NCBI GenBank assembly: GCA_028456385.1
Contig: JALNQF010000020.1
Span: forward strand, 124,001-188,000
Origin: Ophiosphaerella korrae
Lineage: Eukaryota > Ascomycota > Dothideomycetes > Pleosporales > Phaeosphaeriaceae
DNA length: 64,000 bases
Reading direction: 5' to 3'
In this document: one piece after another, positions 47,008-59,881 of the stretch
Position numbering within the stretch: position 1 is the first letter of the stretch
Layout of the letters: each line of letters opens with the position of its first letter
Notes under the pieces: generated by a model
What the model was told of the DNA's origin: nothing
Databases searched by the model: none
What the model saw: only the letters and a program-made list of their open reading frames with translations
Program-made: the position numbers and the translations under genes

Positions 47008-50000
47008 ATGAATGCGCGGGGCCATGATCTAGCGCAATCAGCTGCTGCAGACGACACAGCAACCACCGCGTCTGCTCCTGCATCTCCGCCTCGCCGCGAC
47101 CCTGTCGAAGACGCAGACGCCAGCTTCACCCGCAAACGCCCGCGCCTGGACAGCGGCAGCAATAGCATCCGCGCCCTGTCTACTGATCCTGAGCCCGTCA
47201 CCGACATCACCGCCGAGCCTCGCGAGCTGCCGGTCGAGATGACGATACGCCCCCATCCGCCTTCATCGCCAGTGCCAGAGCCCGCTGCAGCCCATGACGA
47301 CTCCAATCCTGCCGGCGAGGGCGTGCCTGACGCGCTGCACCACGATTCGCCCATCCTCATCCCCAGCACCGAGGACGATGCCGGAAGCCCGCCCGTCGTG
47401 CTGATCGAGGACGATGAGTCCGCCCTTGCCTTTGCCGTGCACATGGACGCCGAAGACTACTTTAGACGCTTCCCATATTCACGCATGGGTCCCTATTCAG
47501 CTGTGGTCCGCGAAATTCCACAGTACATTCAAGGCAGTACGTCGCAAGCCTCGTCTCGCCACACACACACACACACATCCCAGCTAACCTGTACCAGACA
47601 CGCCCATTGACGGCCAACTCCTCCCCTTCCTGACCGGATGGCTTCGTGACCTCCCCGAACCGTCTGTGGACGTGCAGGGCTTCTACCTCTCCAAGGCTGT
47701 CTTCTGGGACGATTTTGGTACGCTGGTGAACAAGCTGCTCTCTCGGAGGTATCAACGGATCACCGCTTTGAGTGATACCCATAGTAACGACGAGAGCAGA
47801 TATCCTTTTGGCGACCATTTTGGCGACGATAGACAGACGAGCCAAATCTTCTACCAATTCTTCAGCGCTTATGTGCGGCTGTGCTCCTTCCTCATCCAGG
47901 TCGACATCCATGTCCTCTCCACAATGGGCTCAGGCGAACTCTATCTTTCAACCCTGCTCAGCCAGCGGCATATTCGTTACCTACACAACGTCATTCGTAC
48001 CGACAAAATGCCGGTTTTTCACGTCCTACAAAAAGAGTACGGCGCAGATGTGCGCGACGTGACCACTCGCTTGCATAAAGACTTCCTGAGAGCCAATGGA
48101 GCCCAGAACCTCCTCCGATTGGCGGGCGCCTTGCACCATCAGGTACCACTCAACATACAAAACATATTCGCCACAAATATTTCCCAACTTTTGAGTTCTT
48201 TGGGATGGACTATTTTTGAGCTTGCAGGAACCAACACGTACATCGATCGCTCCGAATTCCATCGTGGTGCATTATCGTTCTTTCACAAATACGGCAATGA
48301 CCTCCAAGACACGACGAAAATCGTGGACTCAGGGGTGTCTCGAGATCTGATACAGTACTATTCCGCCCTAGTTTTAGATTTATGCCAATGGGACGATGGC
48401 ATCGCTGCCGAGCTTGTAACTCAAGTTTTGGAATTCGGTGGGCCAGATTCACCTACAACCTCCTCTCCTGCAACGGATTCGGCCAGCATCACGCCAAGAG
48501 ATTATCACCAAGATCCCACGTGCTATCCAAACCTCGTAGCCAATGCGTGGAAATTCAAGATTTTGCGGAAGTATGTTGTCAAGGGAAATATGAATATGCG
48601 TGTTATGAGCATTGCTACCATGGACGCCGCGCTAGTCGAAATATGGCGGGATTTTAGCAACCTCGATCCAACTTGCAAGCATCCTGTCATGCAATATTTG
48701 GCAGATTTCCTCCTACACGGCCAGGTTGTAGACTATATCGTCAGCGTTGACTCTCATCCTCAATTGATATCTCGAAGTGGCAACATTGTCGGGTTTCTCG
48801 TCGTCACCCACCGCTGGTCGGACAGCCAAGCTGATGCCATATGGAGAACCGTGTCCGGGAGTGAAGACCCCAGGGTTGTGATAGCGACAATGACTATGCT
48901 TCGCAGCATCATAAGTTTGATGAAACCTACGGATCTATTTTATCTTTGCACAAAGCTCTACGACCTGCCTATCGATAGGTACACCTTGGAGATTTTACGT
49001 TTCTTACGCGATCTGACTTCAAGAATTGGCGACAATATAGAAACTGTCGACTATGATGGTAGAGGACACACTTCTCGACCTTGGAATGTGTGCATCAAGG
49101 TCATCCGCGAGACCGCACCGAGCAGAAAGACTGATAAGAATATGTTGGATCTGCATACGGAGGCTAGTGATCAGCTTCGTTTCCTTGCTTCTGCCATACC
49201 GCTTGACGAACGACACACCATATATCGCGAATGCGCTGAACAGATTGCCGCCAGGTCTGCACAATCAACTGGAAACGTTGGGCTCATTTGTCTGCTTGCA
49301 TATTCTCTTCATCCCGATGACACTCTACTCTTTCAGCAAAACAGCGATTTAATGCGTTCCGTTCTAGAAGAGATACCAGCTTTTGTGCAAAGCGAGACTA
49401 GTTCTGCTCCCTACCAGTACCAAATGCAGGCTCTCCACTATCGACTGGACCTCATCAAGTTAGCCATAACTCACAGCGGCATTACCATTCCGACTGATCT
49501 ATATAAAGATCTATGGGACCATCTCGTCGGCGAACGCGCCCTATCGAAAGATGCTCGCGACTATGCATGGACACAATTACTTCTAGGCGCCAAATCCTCT
49601 CCTAAGAGTGACTTTTGCAAACAGCTCGTACTAACGTACATCCCTACAATGGGTGCACACTTGTACACTGGTGGCCTGTATGAGTTTGTCGCTAGCTATG
49701 ACTTCCTCCCAACGCGGCAGAAGATTCAGACTGAGCACGGCGAAGATACTCTCTTGCAGATTCCTGGCGCCAACTTGTTGTGGCCAATAATCTTGTCCTC
49801 ACCAACTGGCACTATTGAAGACCGAGCTGCTCGTCTATTGGCTTCTCGATATGTGCATATCATCGATACTGAAGGTGTTACACTGTCCGAAGTAGAAGCT
49901 GCACATGTTGCGCTTGTGGAACAATGCATGACAGAGTTACGGACAGCAATAAGTACACTCCCCAGAAAGTTACAAGGACAGGCTAGGACGGATATTGCAG

Positions 50001-53000
50001 ACTCTGAGGACGATGCCAAAACGAGGCGCAGCGCCGAAATCCGGATCGAGAGGATTCTGCTCTTCCAGAAGACATTGCTTGAGTTTGTGCGTCAGAAGGC
50101 AGCGTTAAATCGCAGCCGACGCGTCGATTCGAAGGTTGAAGCAATCGAAGGTGATGTGCCTTTCGGAGATGCCATTACCGTGCGGTATCAATGCGGGAAT
50201 GAGAGGCAATGTGTAACCATGGGCCCTGATCACACCATAGATGATCTCTACAGACGACTATGCCATGCGACCGGGTTCACGAAGATCAACCTCTTCGCCA
50301 GAGGCCATCGACTGAAAGTTTTCGAGAAGTCGCCTCTCAAGCTATCTGATATCAACTTTGGTGGTCAGGTTATCGTGCAACGAGCTGATGGAGCCGACTT
50401 GACACGACCGTTGCCTGAGATGACGGCTGGATTCTCTGCTTTTGAGACAGCTATTGTTAATCATTTTGATGAGATGTTTGCATGGATGGATTCGGACGAT
50501 CTTACGGCTTGCTTACTTTTCGACTTCCTGAGTTTTTTCCCAGCGCGCAGTACCGTTGCGGACGGAGTGACCAATGGAACCATCTCATCAGAGGATCTCT
50601 TCCCGCCTGGTAAGGTCTTTCAGGCAAGATACGCGGCCCAAGCCCTTCAAACCAGGTTGCGAGAACACATACGGAATACCGTCACGAACGAAGTGTTCCT
50701 AGGTAATGCCGTTCAGCAACTTGACAAAGCGTTGCTCAATACCAAATTAATCGGCGAGTCGCTTTCCTCCACCCAAGAATTACAGCTAGCTGCTGTCCTT
50801 GTCAACGTTTTGCTAGAATTCCTCCGAGAGAGGCCTTTGGCCGAAACTTCTGCTAGCTACTTCTCTGATAGCCGTTTGCTTGTCGATCGTCTCATGAAGA
50901 TTGTGGTGGTATCGCTAGAAAAGCCAGATTTCGCCTCAGTAGCGCAAGACGCGTACGCCACCATTTTAGAAACATCACTCCATTCCCGTACAGCGTGGGA
51001 AACATTTACATCTCATACAGATACGCATCTTGTGCATCAGAAGCTATTGTTAGCCCAAACTAATCAGACGATTCGAGAGCATGTCGCACGCAAGATAGCT
51101 TCTATTTGCGGCGGAGACCTTCCATCAACATGCCCAATCACCAGAGCCGAAACTGCTTCACGCTTTTGGGCACTCATCTCTGCGATATTGCCTGAAGCAA
51201 TGCAATATCCAGGACAGTCACAGCAACTATTTGAAATCTCAGAGCACGTTTTCCGCACCAATGACGAATATGACCGAAACGAAGACCATCTGCGTTCGAA
51301 GCTGACAGAATGGAGCACTATGCTCATGAGTCACGAACACACGGAGTTCCCAGAGCGTGAAGAGATTGATCATGTCGTTTTTGGTCTGACAAAGCTTCTT
51401 CTGTGCTGCGTACTCTCGCTCAAATCTTTCAAGAAGCCTATCAACGCCGGTTCATTGATGACGGATGTATTCAGGAAGTACCTATTTGTGGTCGATATCC
51501 AAGCGAAGGACGATCCATCCGCCGCGGATCATCTACCAGTGCTTGAAAGCCATACAAGACAAGAGCTCTATGATCTTATGCTTGGCTTAGCGGAAGATGG
51601 TAATACTTACGATACCTTACTCCAACTTGCCGGGGATATCGAGATGGAAGAAACAAACACAGTTCTCTCACCCAATCTAGTTGATCGCTCCATGGAGATC
51701 CGGTCAAGCACTGGTTATGTCGGCCTGTACAATCCACGCGCCATTTGCTATATGAACTCTCTCCTAACGCAGCTGTTCATGAACCTGAATTTCCGACAAT
51801 TCATTATCAGCCTGGACGTAAAAGAGATGGGTTTACAGCGGCTGTTGTTCGAAACACAAAGGCTGTTTGCTCAAATGCAGAACTCGTTTCGCAGATCAAC
51901 GGATCCACGTGACTTTGCGGCCTGCGTTCGTAGCCTGGATAAAACGCCCATCGATATTACTGTCCAGATGGATGCCGATGAGTTCTACAACCTTCTTTTT
52001 GATCAATGGGAGGCTCAACTTCTCAGGCAAGAGCATAAGCAACGCTTCCGCTCATTCTATGGCGGTCAGATTCTAAACCAGATCAAGTCGAAAGAGTGCG
52101 AACATGTATCCGAGCGTGCAGAGCCGTTCTTTGCTGTGCAGTGCGATGTGCAGGGCAAAGCCAACCTTCAGGAGAGTCTTCAAGCTTATGTCCAAGGCGA
52201 TGTCATGGAAGGTGATAACAAGTACAAGTGCGAGTCATGCGATGGAAAGTTTGTGGACGCTGTCAAACGGTAAGTGACATTGCATGTAGCTAAGTGAAAA
52301 GTAAACTGACACGATTAGGACTTGTTTGAAGGATGCCCCCGACAATCTGATCTTCCACCTCAAGCGCTTTGAGTTCGACCTGAACGACTTCAGTAGGAGG
52401 AAGATTTACGATCACTTCGCCTTTCCAGAGACTCTCGACATCAGCCCTTACAAGATCGATCATCTTGCGGACCCATCCAAACCTCGCACAGAAGACTTGT
52501 TCGATCTTGTCGGCGTTCTCGTACACACAGGTACTTGCGAAAATGGACACTACTACTCCTACATTCGTGAACGGCCTTGCTCGAATGGAAGTGAAACGCC
52601 GACCTGGATAGAATTCAACGATAGCGATGTCGGCACCTTCAATCCAGCCGAAATTGCGGATCGAACATTTGGCGGCTTTGCTGAAGTAGAAGGATATGCT
52701 CGACAGCTCAAGCAATATTCGGCCTACATGCTATTCTATCAGCGCCGGACCGCCATTGATGAGGATCAGCAGCATTGGATGACCACTTCTTCACATCGTA
52801 CTCCAAAGATTACAATTCCAAAACCGTTCATTGAAGAAGTTAACAGCATGAACAAGCAATTCATTCGCGAATATAGCTTGTTCGACCCTGTACACGCGAG
52901 ATTTCTCAGGCAGCTCCACAGTACCACACGGACAGTTCACCATGGAAACTGTTCAGTAGACCACGTGCAAGAAACGTGCGCCATACGCATTGTATTAGCA

Positions 53001-54590
53001 CACTTGGGTGAGGTCGCTTGGCGTCAACACAACCCCGACGTATTCCTGGAATTGCTTCCCCAACTTCGGAAAACGATGTTCGCATGCGTAACGTGTTGCA
53101 ACATCGCACTGATGGCGCTAGCAGCGGACCATCATGCGATGACCAACATTATCATCAAGTGCTCTCACCCCAAAATCCGATCCCAAATGCGGTCGCTTAT
53201 CATAGATGGACTGAAATACTTACGTGAGAAGGAGCCTGCTTTATATGGCAGCGACACAAGCGACAGCGATATGGAAGTGGACCTGTCCTCCACATCTTTC
53301 AGCGCAGTTTTGACGGCTGTGACTGAAAGGTTTCGGATAACTGCAGATGAAAGTGTTGAGAGTGTCCGTGGTTGGGAAGACTTCTACCTGATGCTGACGC
53401 AGATGGCTGAGATGGGACATGTGGAAACCGCTGCATTGCTAAACCGCGGTTTTTTACATTTTTGCCTCAAACTTTTCTGCCACGCGCATGCTCCGTTTAA
53501 GAACGAAGTTCCTGAATTTGCGAGGATCATGGAAAAGAGACGGGGTATATTCAATAGGCTGATTTGCTTCGTATGGAAACTACTTTCGCACATGAATCTG
53601 CGCCTCCCCGACATCAGCGATGCCGAACTTCGCGACCGACAGCCTACGCTCTTTTACGAGCAGTTGAAATTTCCATTTGATTACAGAGAGAGGACCATTT
53701 TACTCTGGTGGTCAGATGACCTCAAGGCCATGGCTGTCATCGACAAGATTCTGGAAGTGTTTGACGACACAAAGGTCGATCATTTCTATCCTGGGGATAT
53801 CATCAAGTGGGTGCTCGAGACATCAAATGATAACAGTCACAAATCCCTCGGCCAAACCATTCTGGAGGGCATCTTGCTTGATCCTCCTTACTGCGACGCG
53901 TATGTTCACGCAGCACTACCATTTTGCGAGGCTTGTCCGAGAGTTGATCTCATTGCCAAAGTGATCACCCAGATTTCGAAAACCGTCGGTTCCCCAAATA
54001 GGATTGCGGAAGACCGTGTGCCCAGTGGGGACGCTGTCCTACGATGCTTCGATGGGCTTCTAAAGGCTGAAAATGAATATCTCTTCACACAGAGGGGTCC
54101 CCATGCCTTTTATCATTTCTTGATGGTAAGAAGTCGCCACTACGGGATTGCGTTGCTTTGCAACTTTGAGGATCGTGTGCGGAAGGCAACGTTCAACTTC
54201 CTTCAACAACTCTACAACAACGAAGAATCGATGTCGCAAGAGATTGTAAACATCAAGTATAGCACAATGCGCGAACTACTTTCCGATATGATACTCAAGT
54301 TTACGTACGAAAAAGAGGTCGGCCGACATCGATCTTTCTTGGTTCCTCTGGTCGACACATGTCGACTCTTTGTTCATCAGCTTTATACTCTTAACCAGAG
54401 TCAAGAGCCCGAAATGCAACAATTCAGCGATGTCAGTGACAATGCTTTGATCTATCAGTTCCAGCAGGAGGTAGAGACTCGGATGCGCATTTGGCCTAAT
54501 GACGAGGGTACTCCATTGTCCCAAGGTGAAGCACTTGACCCGTCGGACTATGGAAGTGAGTCGGATGACCACGAGCTGCTTGATAATTGA
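47008..54590 (+). CDS. Giant ubiquitin carboxyl-terminal hydrolase (USP9X/USP34-like)
   Basis: Three exons, 47008-47536, 47598-52269 and 52319-54590, with introns of 61 and 49 nt, give 2490 residues. The first ~150 residues are disordered with a basic patch (KRPRLD). A long helical-repeat region follows. A ubiquitin-like fold lies near 870-940 (TIDDLYRRLCHATG to QVIVQR). The USP catalytic domain starts near 1548. The Cys box is VGLYNPRAICYMNSLL with Cys 1560, where most USPs have G-A-T before the Cys. The His box is CENGHYYSYI with His 1811, and a possible Cys-x2-Cys zinc pair (YKCESCDG) lies between. The second splice falls inside the catalytic domain and rebuilds KR-TCLKDAPDNLIFHLKRF. Another ~700 helical residues follow. 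It removes ubiquitin from proteins; the target is unknown. Confidence 0.9.
47561..47577 (+). repeat. (AC)n microsatellite in an intron
   Basis: About eight AC units within the first intron of the ubiquitin hydrolase gene. Confidence 0.9.
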
Positions 54591-54695
54591 GTTGAAAGTT
54601 ATATTGACTCTGCAGTAGTAGCAGCGTCGTCAACCACCAATTACAGCGCAATGAACGGTTGGCATGATGGCATGGGCGTAAACGGAAAAGAAGAA

Positions 54696-55154
54696 CTATG
54701 AGATGCGAAGCAGCCGGGCGTTTTGTTTTGTCACGGGTCTCCTTGGTTTTTTTAACTTGACTTTTCTATATTTCAGGGGGTTTTGACATGCGCAGCAAGT
54801 CTTCAACGACGACCTGCAGCGGTCACAGGGCATACAATCGGTCACTTGGCGTTCATTGTTACGGCACTCAGGCTTTAGCTTCTTCTTACTGTCTTTGTAG
54901 GCTTCGTTGCCTTCTTCGTATACATATCTTAGTGGCATAGCGAGGGCGAACTGGCGCCTCAAGACAACATGGCCTGGCACAACAGCCGGGCATGGACGGA
55001 CTCTGGAGTTTAGCATTGGGTGGTATTTTCCCCTGAATGACCTCGTTTCATTCCTTGATATGATAGGATAGAACGATAGACATTTCGGTCGCATGATTTG
55101 ATGAGTTGTCTTTGTGCTGTGTGATTTTGATGCGGGTGTTTGCCTTATCTGCAT
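54696..55154 (-). CDS. Hypothetical basic, Cys-containing protein
   Basis: An uninterrupted 152-residue frame from ATG 55154, convergent with the hydrolase gene. It is strongly basic. A Cys cluster lies at DCMPCDRCRSS...TCCACQ, followed by a Lys/Arg-rich tail. I recognise no family. The Cys spacing hints at metal binding, but the rest looks unstructured. It may be spurious, since most of the gap between the two flanking genes is covered by this one frame. Confidence 0.3.
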   Translation of the reverse strand: MQIRQTPASKSHSTKTTHQIMRPKCLSFYPIISRNETRSFRGKYHPMLNSRVRPCPAVVPGHVVLRRQFALAMPLRYVYEEGNEAYKDSKKKLKPECRNNERQVTDCMPCDRCRSSLKTCCACQNPLKYRKVKLKKPRRPVTKQNARLLRIS

Positions 55155-55465
55155 TCGTCAGTGAAGCATGATGCTGCGTCAGCGCATTAGGGCATCGAAA
55201 TAGTTAGCCGAACGACGTCATATCGACGGATGATCCGAACATGGTTTCCTGGCCTCCGCGAGCAACCGTTTCGTCATAGCTAAATAAATACCTCTAATCT
55301 TCGTTTACGTTTAACTGTTTCGATCGAATTAATTGTGTGTTTAGAGATTCCAATTTGTCTTCTTGCGCTCCGGAAGCAGCAATCGTGCACGCGACAGCTA
55401 CACAAGAAGTTAACCGCCTACCTTGATAGCTCCGATAAGAACACAGGAAGTCTTTAATCAACACA

Positions 55466-56546
55466 ATGGCCGACAAACTGGGGCTCAAGCCGCAGAAGAA
55501 GATTGAGCTCTTCTCAGCGAACTACTTCGCAGCATGCACAATCGGCGGAGTAATTGCATGTGGCCCAACCCACACCATGGTTACGCCCTTGGACCTCGTG
55601 CGTTCCCTCACAACACACCCCCCTCCCCCAACTAACAAGCCCCCTCCCAGGTAAAATGCCGCCGCCAAGTCGACTCCTCACTATACAAATCCAACTCGCA
55701 AGCCTGGAAAATGATATACTCCAAGGAAGGCCTGCGCGGCGTCTTCTTCGGCTGGTCCCCCACCTTCATCGGCTACTCACTACAGGGCGCCGGCAAATAC
55801 GGCTTCTACGAGGCCTTCAAGTACCTGTACGGCGAGCGGCTCGCCCCCAATGTGCCCAAGCAAGTCGTCTTCCTCGCGGCCTCGGCCTCCGCCGAGTTCC
55901 TCGCGGACCTCGCCCTGTGCCCGCTCGAAGCCATAAAGGTCCGCATGCAGACCTCTTTGCCACCGTTCGCGCACAGCCTGCGCGAAGGCTGGGCGAAGGT
56001 TGTGCGCGAAGAGGGCGCTGCGGGCTTGTACAAGGGCTTGTATCCGCTGTGGGCGCGCCAGATCCCGTATACTATGGTCAAGTTTGCGACGTTTGAGGAG
56101 ACGGTTTCGCGCATCTATAAGTTTTTGGGTAAGCCCAAGGAGTCATATAACGGGCTGCAGCAGACGGGTGTGTCGTTTTTGGGCGGGTATATTGCGGGTG
56201 TGTTTTGTGCTGTTGTGTCGCATCCTGCTGGTTTGTATAACCCCCTTGCGTGTTTGGAGTTTGGCTGATGGATGGCGCAGATGTTATGGTATCGAAGCTT
56301 AATAGTGATCGCAAGGCGGGTGAGGGTGCGGGGCAGGCTATTGGGCGCATATATGGTAAGATTGGGTTCGGCGGGTTGTGGAATGGGTTGCCGGTTAGGA
56401 TCTTTATGATCGGCACTTTGACGGCGTTTCAGTGGCTTATTTATGATTCGTTCAAGGTTTATCTTGGGGTAAGTCATTAGTGGCGTGGAGACAGGCTTTG
56501 GATTCATACTGACTTTTTCTAGCTGCCTACTACTGGAGGACACTGA
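55466..56546 (+). CDS. Mitochondrial phosphate carrier
   Basis: Four exons, 55466-55597, 55651-56230, 56281-56468 and 56523-56546, give 307 residues. All three mitochondrial-carrier repeats are present. Their signatures are [12 protein letters not shown] (rebuilt by the first splice), [11 protein letters not shown] and [11 protein letters not shown] (rebuilt by the second splice). GIGGxxxGPTHT-like residues near the start and [26 protein letters not shown] and [14 protein letters not shown] are characteristic of the Mir1/Pic2 phosphate transporters of the inner membrane, which bring phosphate (Pic2 also copper) into the matrix. The last exon codes only seven residues (LPTTGGH). Introns are 50-54 nt. 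The gene is GC-rich in its middle. Confidence 0.93.
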
Positions 56547-57266
56547 GTTCGCTATTTTGATGGTACAGGCTATTTATATGTCAGTGGACTTCGATATAGG
56601 TTAGACGAGACGCTTACATCGATGAGTCGCGGTGAACTTAGGCGTTGAATAGCAATGTGGTTGAGAGCGGCTTGCATGGAGTTTATGGCGTCGGCGGCAT
56701 GGGCATGAAGCTTTTACATCGTACTCTTAGGCACGGTTCTAGATTATCTAATATGATGATATGATGCATTGATAATTACGATGTACGTGAGAGTCCCTGC
56801 GCACTGGAAGAAGATATAGCAAGGGGCTGGTACATGATGACGTACGTTTTGTTAAGCAACTGAGCACATACATAACCAGTCGTAAGAGTCATAAGATTGC
56901 AAGTATTTAGGCTTGTCTGCCTGGCTTATATAATCATATCATTTCCAAAAGAAAGTGCAAACCCTTCCCCCCCCCACCGTCCTCTTCGGCGAGTACCCGA
57001 CCAGAGGTCGTAACCGAACGCTGGCTTATTAAGATATATGTACTCCCATCCTTCTTGCTGTGCAGCGTCCTGCAAAGTAGCGTCCTACTATCAGCATCCT
57101 AATGCCCACCTACGCCAAAGGAGACGATATAGGTGAACTGTAAGCTTAATATATTATGTACGCGAGGGTGTTAATATTCGCATGTGCTGCTAACATTCGC
57201 TTCCGCTTCTTAAAAGAGGCAAGTCTTCTACGCATGTCTATTTCCTTTTTCTAATAAAAGATATAG
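56547..57266. other. Gap between convergent genes
   Basis: No gene seen. A run of nine C occurs near 56969. Otherwise it is AT-rich flank of two convergent genes. Confidence 0.45.
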
Positions 57267-58670
57267 CTAGAACGGAGAGCGAACGGCATGTTCCCGATCT
57301 GAGTGGTTATTTTGCTCAAAATTGACACTTGTTTCCACTGTTTTTGTGATACCCAGGATACGTTCTTCACTATCATGCGCATCTTCGTCCGTGATATATC
57401 TTTCCTTGCTAATCGAATTATCTTGACTGAACGACTGAAGCCTAATTGGACCAAGTGACCGCGACCGGCGGCTGTGAAAGGTCGGTGCGCTACTGCTGTA
57501 ACCAGCGGCGTGCTTGTTGGATTGATTGTAAGAGATTGTCATGAAAGTCTTGCTCAATAGTGGCCGTAAAGCAGGAGCCGATGCGGAGATGATTGCTAGA
57601 TTGACTTCGATCTGCGACAGCAATAGAATCTATTTAAACTTTTAGCGTAAGTTTTTTAAGGGCTGTGGTAAAGCCTACGAATATCGAGTCGTATGCGGTA
57701 TCTTTAGTGTTTTTAAACACCCAAAGCGCGTATAGACGGATAATCGACGCGATGACTGCTATACCGCCAACCATAAACACTCCAATAAGCGCCCCTTTAA
57801 TTTCGCGGTCAGTACTATCTCTGGAGCTAATGCTGAATTTATGCATACATCGCTTCCTTGAATCAATTTGCAACTGTTTGAACGCCCGCAAGGGCATCAG
57901 CAAGATCACAACATCAGTCAGAATATTGATCGACGCTGTCGAGAAGTATATTGCTATCAGGTTGTTGCACCCTTGAGGAAACAAAGGCGACCACGCTTGT
58001 GAGGGGTTATTTCTGCACTCAAAGGCCTGCGAAAATTAGCCTAGGTATATTAGGTGCCTTTCGTGATACACTTTACATTTACAAAGAACACGACAATGGT
58101 GTCTAGTCCATGAAATTAATATCTTTTCATCATTCGCTCAATTGGAGTTCTTACATATTGAGACAAAACCCATGACAGCATACACTGCGTGCCGGAACTT
58201 TGTCTGGGTGAAGATGCGGTGGTACAACGCTAATACGCTAGCTTTGACAAAGAATAACGCCCACGGGTAGACCATTTGATAGGCATACCAATGCTTTAGC
58301 GTTGGAATCAAGATGACAGACAAGTCCAGATCTGCACTGTGCCGCCTGCTTCCCATTAGGATCCATCAAATGTCACCATTAAAATCTCAATTGCGCCATA
58401 CCCTGTTCCCAAGCTAACAAGAAATCCGTTCATCGCCCCAAGGCCTATTGATGCGAATAACGCGACTATTATGCAATAGTCGTCGATCCCGGCATGTCGA
58501 ACATGTCTAATGCGACAGTAAAGCCTTACCGTGACTCAGCAAAAGCTTCTGGGGTCTGAAGAGAACACATACCTTAATGAAACTGCTGTAGTTGAGAAAA
58601 GCAAAAGAATGCTAGTGGTGATTAAAAACATAGGCTGGCGCGAACCATTACTCCATGTGATGTAAAACAT
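57267..58670 (-). CDS. Fungal rhodopsin-domain (Pth11/SAT-like) membrane protein
   Basis: Seven exons on the minus strand join in frame: 58670-58573, 58506-58402, 58348-58155, 58102-58077, 58026-57849, 57794-57679 and 57611-57267, 353 residues. Family landmarks appear in the right order across the splices: HAGIDDYCIIVALFASIGLG, PTLKHWYAYQMVYPWALFFVK with LALYHRIF, YTIVVFFVN-AFECRN, FPQGCNN, INILTDVVILLMPL, RKRWALIGVFMVGGIAVIASIIRLYALW, and IEVNLAIISASAPALRPL. This is the seven-helix plasma-membrane family that includes Pth11-like receptors, without a CFEM domain. The C-terminal ~90 residues are a Ser-rich cytosolic tail. Ligand and role are unknown. The fourth exon is only 26 nt. Confidence 0.85.
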
Positions 58671-59881
58671 GGCTCCTAGGTAGCTACGTAGGAGCCAAGT
58701 AAGGGCTGCGCAAGATCATAGTGCAGACTGAAGAGGTTATCTTTGAAAACCGCTGCGTGTCAAATGTTTCTATTCCGACTACACTCGATCGGTGTCTGAG
58801 CAAGTTTCTGAATTCAGTTACGTGTCTGATTACTGCAAGACATATTTCCATTACCTATCGCGCAAACAGCGTGCTAAAAGGTCATCTCCACTGCACTTGG
58901 AAACTGTGCTTGACGGACAACATGGATCAATACAAGGATGATTCCGTTGGAGTAAGCATACGATCGAAGTCGGACATAAAGCACCAATCCAGCGAGTGAC
59001 TTTTGCCGGGTAATCGCGACTGAAAAACCTTGGTGGAATTCCACTAGAAAACGGACTTCGGACAAAATGCAGGCCAGGTGAAGGGGGTTACCGACGTCGT
59101 CCACTCACAGTTGAGCCCCCTCTCATGTCCGACGCGGCTAGAACGCCGCCCTGTCAGCCACCATCACCAATCACTCATAAGCCCAACACTAGGATCCTAT
59201 TCTGCATCGTAACGACACCCTACCATGTCAGTGCTTGTAAGCAAAGCGTCCTGGTCAAGTTTGGGATTGCTGGCTTTCATGTCCTTTATTTCGTGTAAGG
59301 TACTAAGTTTCGCTTTACCACGTCGCCTAGATGGTTTGGTACCTACGATTTCGACCGTTTGAGCCCTACAACAAGCGAAGGTTACACAGCATAAGCTCAA
59401 TATTTTCCTTTTATCAGAAGCACTGGGTATACCAACGGATGGAGGGGGACGCTACACATTTTCGCAATGGTGATGCACGTAAATTGCACGGCATGCGTCA
59501 ACGCATGTGCAGCTCAGCGGTAAATCTATCGATTCCTTGATGTAGTTCAACCTGGCGTTTTCGCTTGCCTACATTACGTGGATAAGAACCGTAGCGGTCA
59601 TGATATTCGCTGCCCATCTCGGCCACGAGAGACTCAGCTCTAGACTCTGGATGATTTGCCATTGGGGAGTACAACTACCACATCTACCCCAGCCCGATAT
59701 ATGCTCTCATTATTTCATCGCCCAGTAATGAAGAAATAGTAGGATTAGATTAACCTCTCGGAGAGTGTAGTATCTTATCTGCGAATGTACATAAGCTAGG
59801 CTTGTTGCTGATTATTGTCAGACGGCAGCAACCCCTTCACAACCATCTACGGACTGACGGTACTTCTAAATCCTTCACAAG
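58671..59881. other. Gene-free interval
   Basis: No supported gene; only short frames without domain signal. It separates the divergent rhodopsin-like gene and the tyrosinase pseudogene. Confidence 0.45.
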
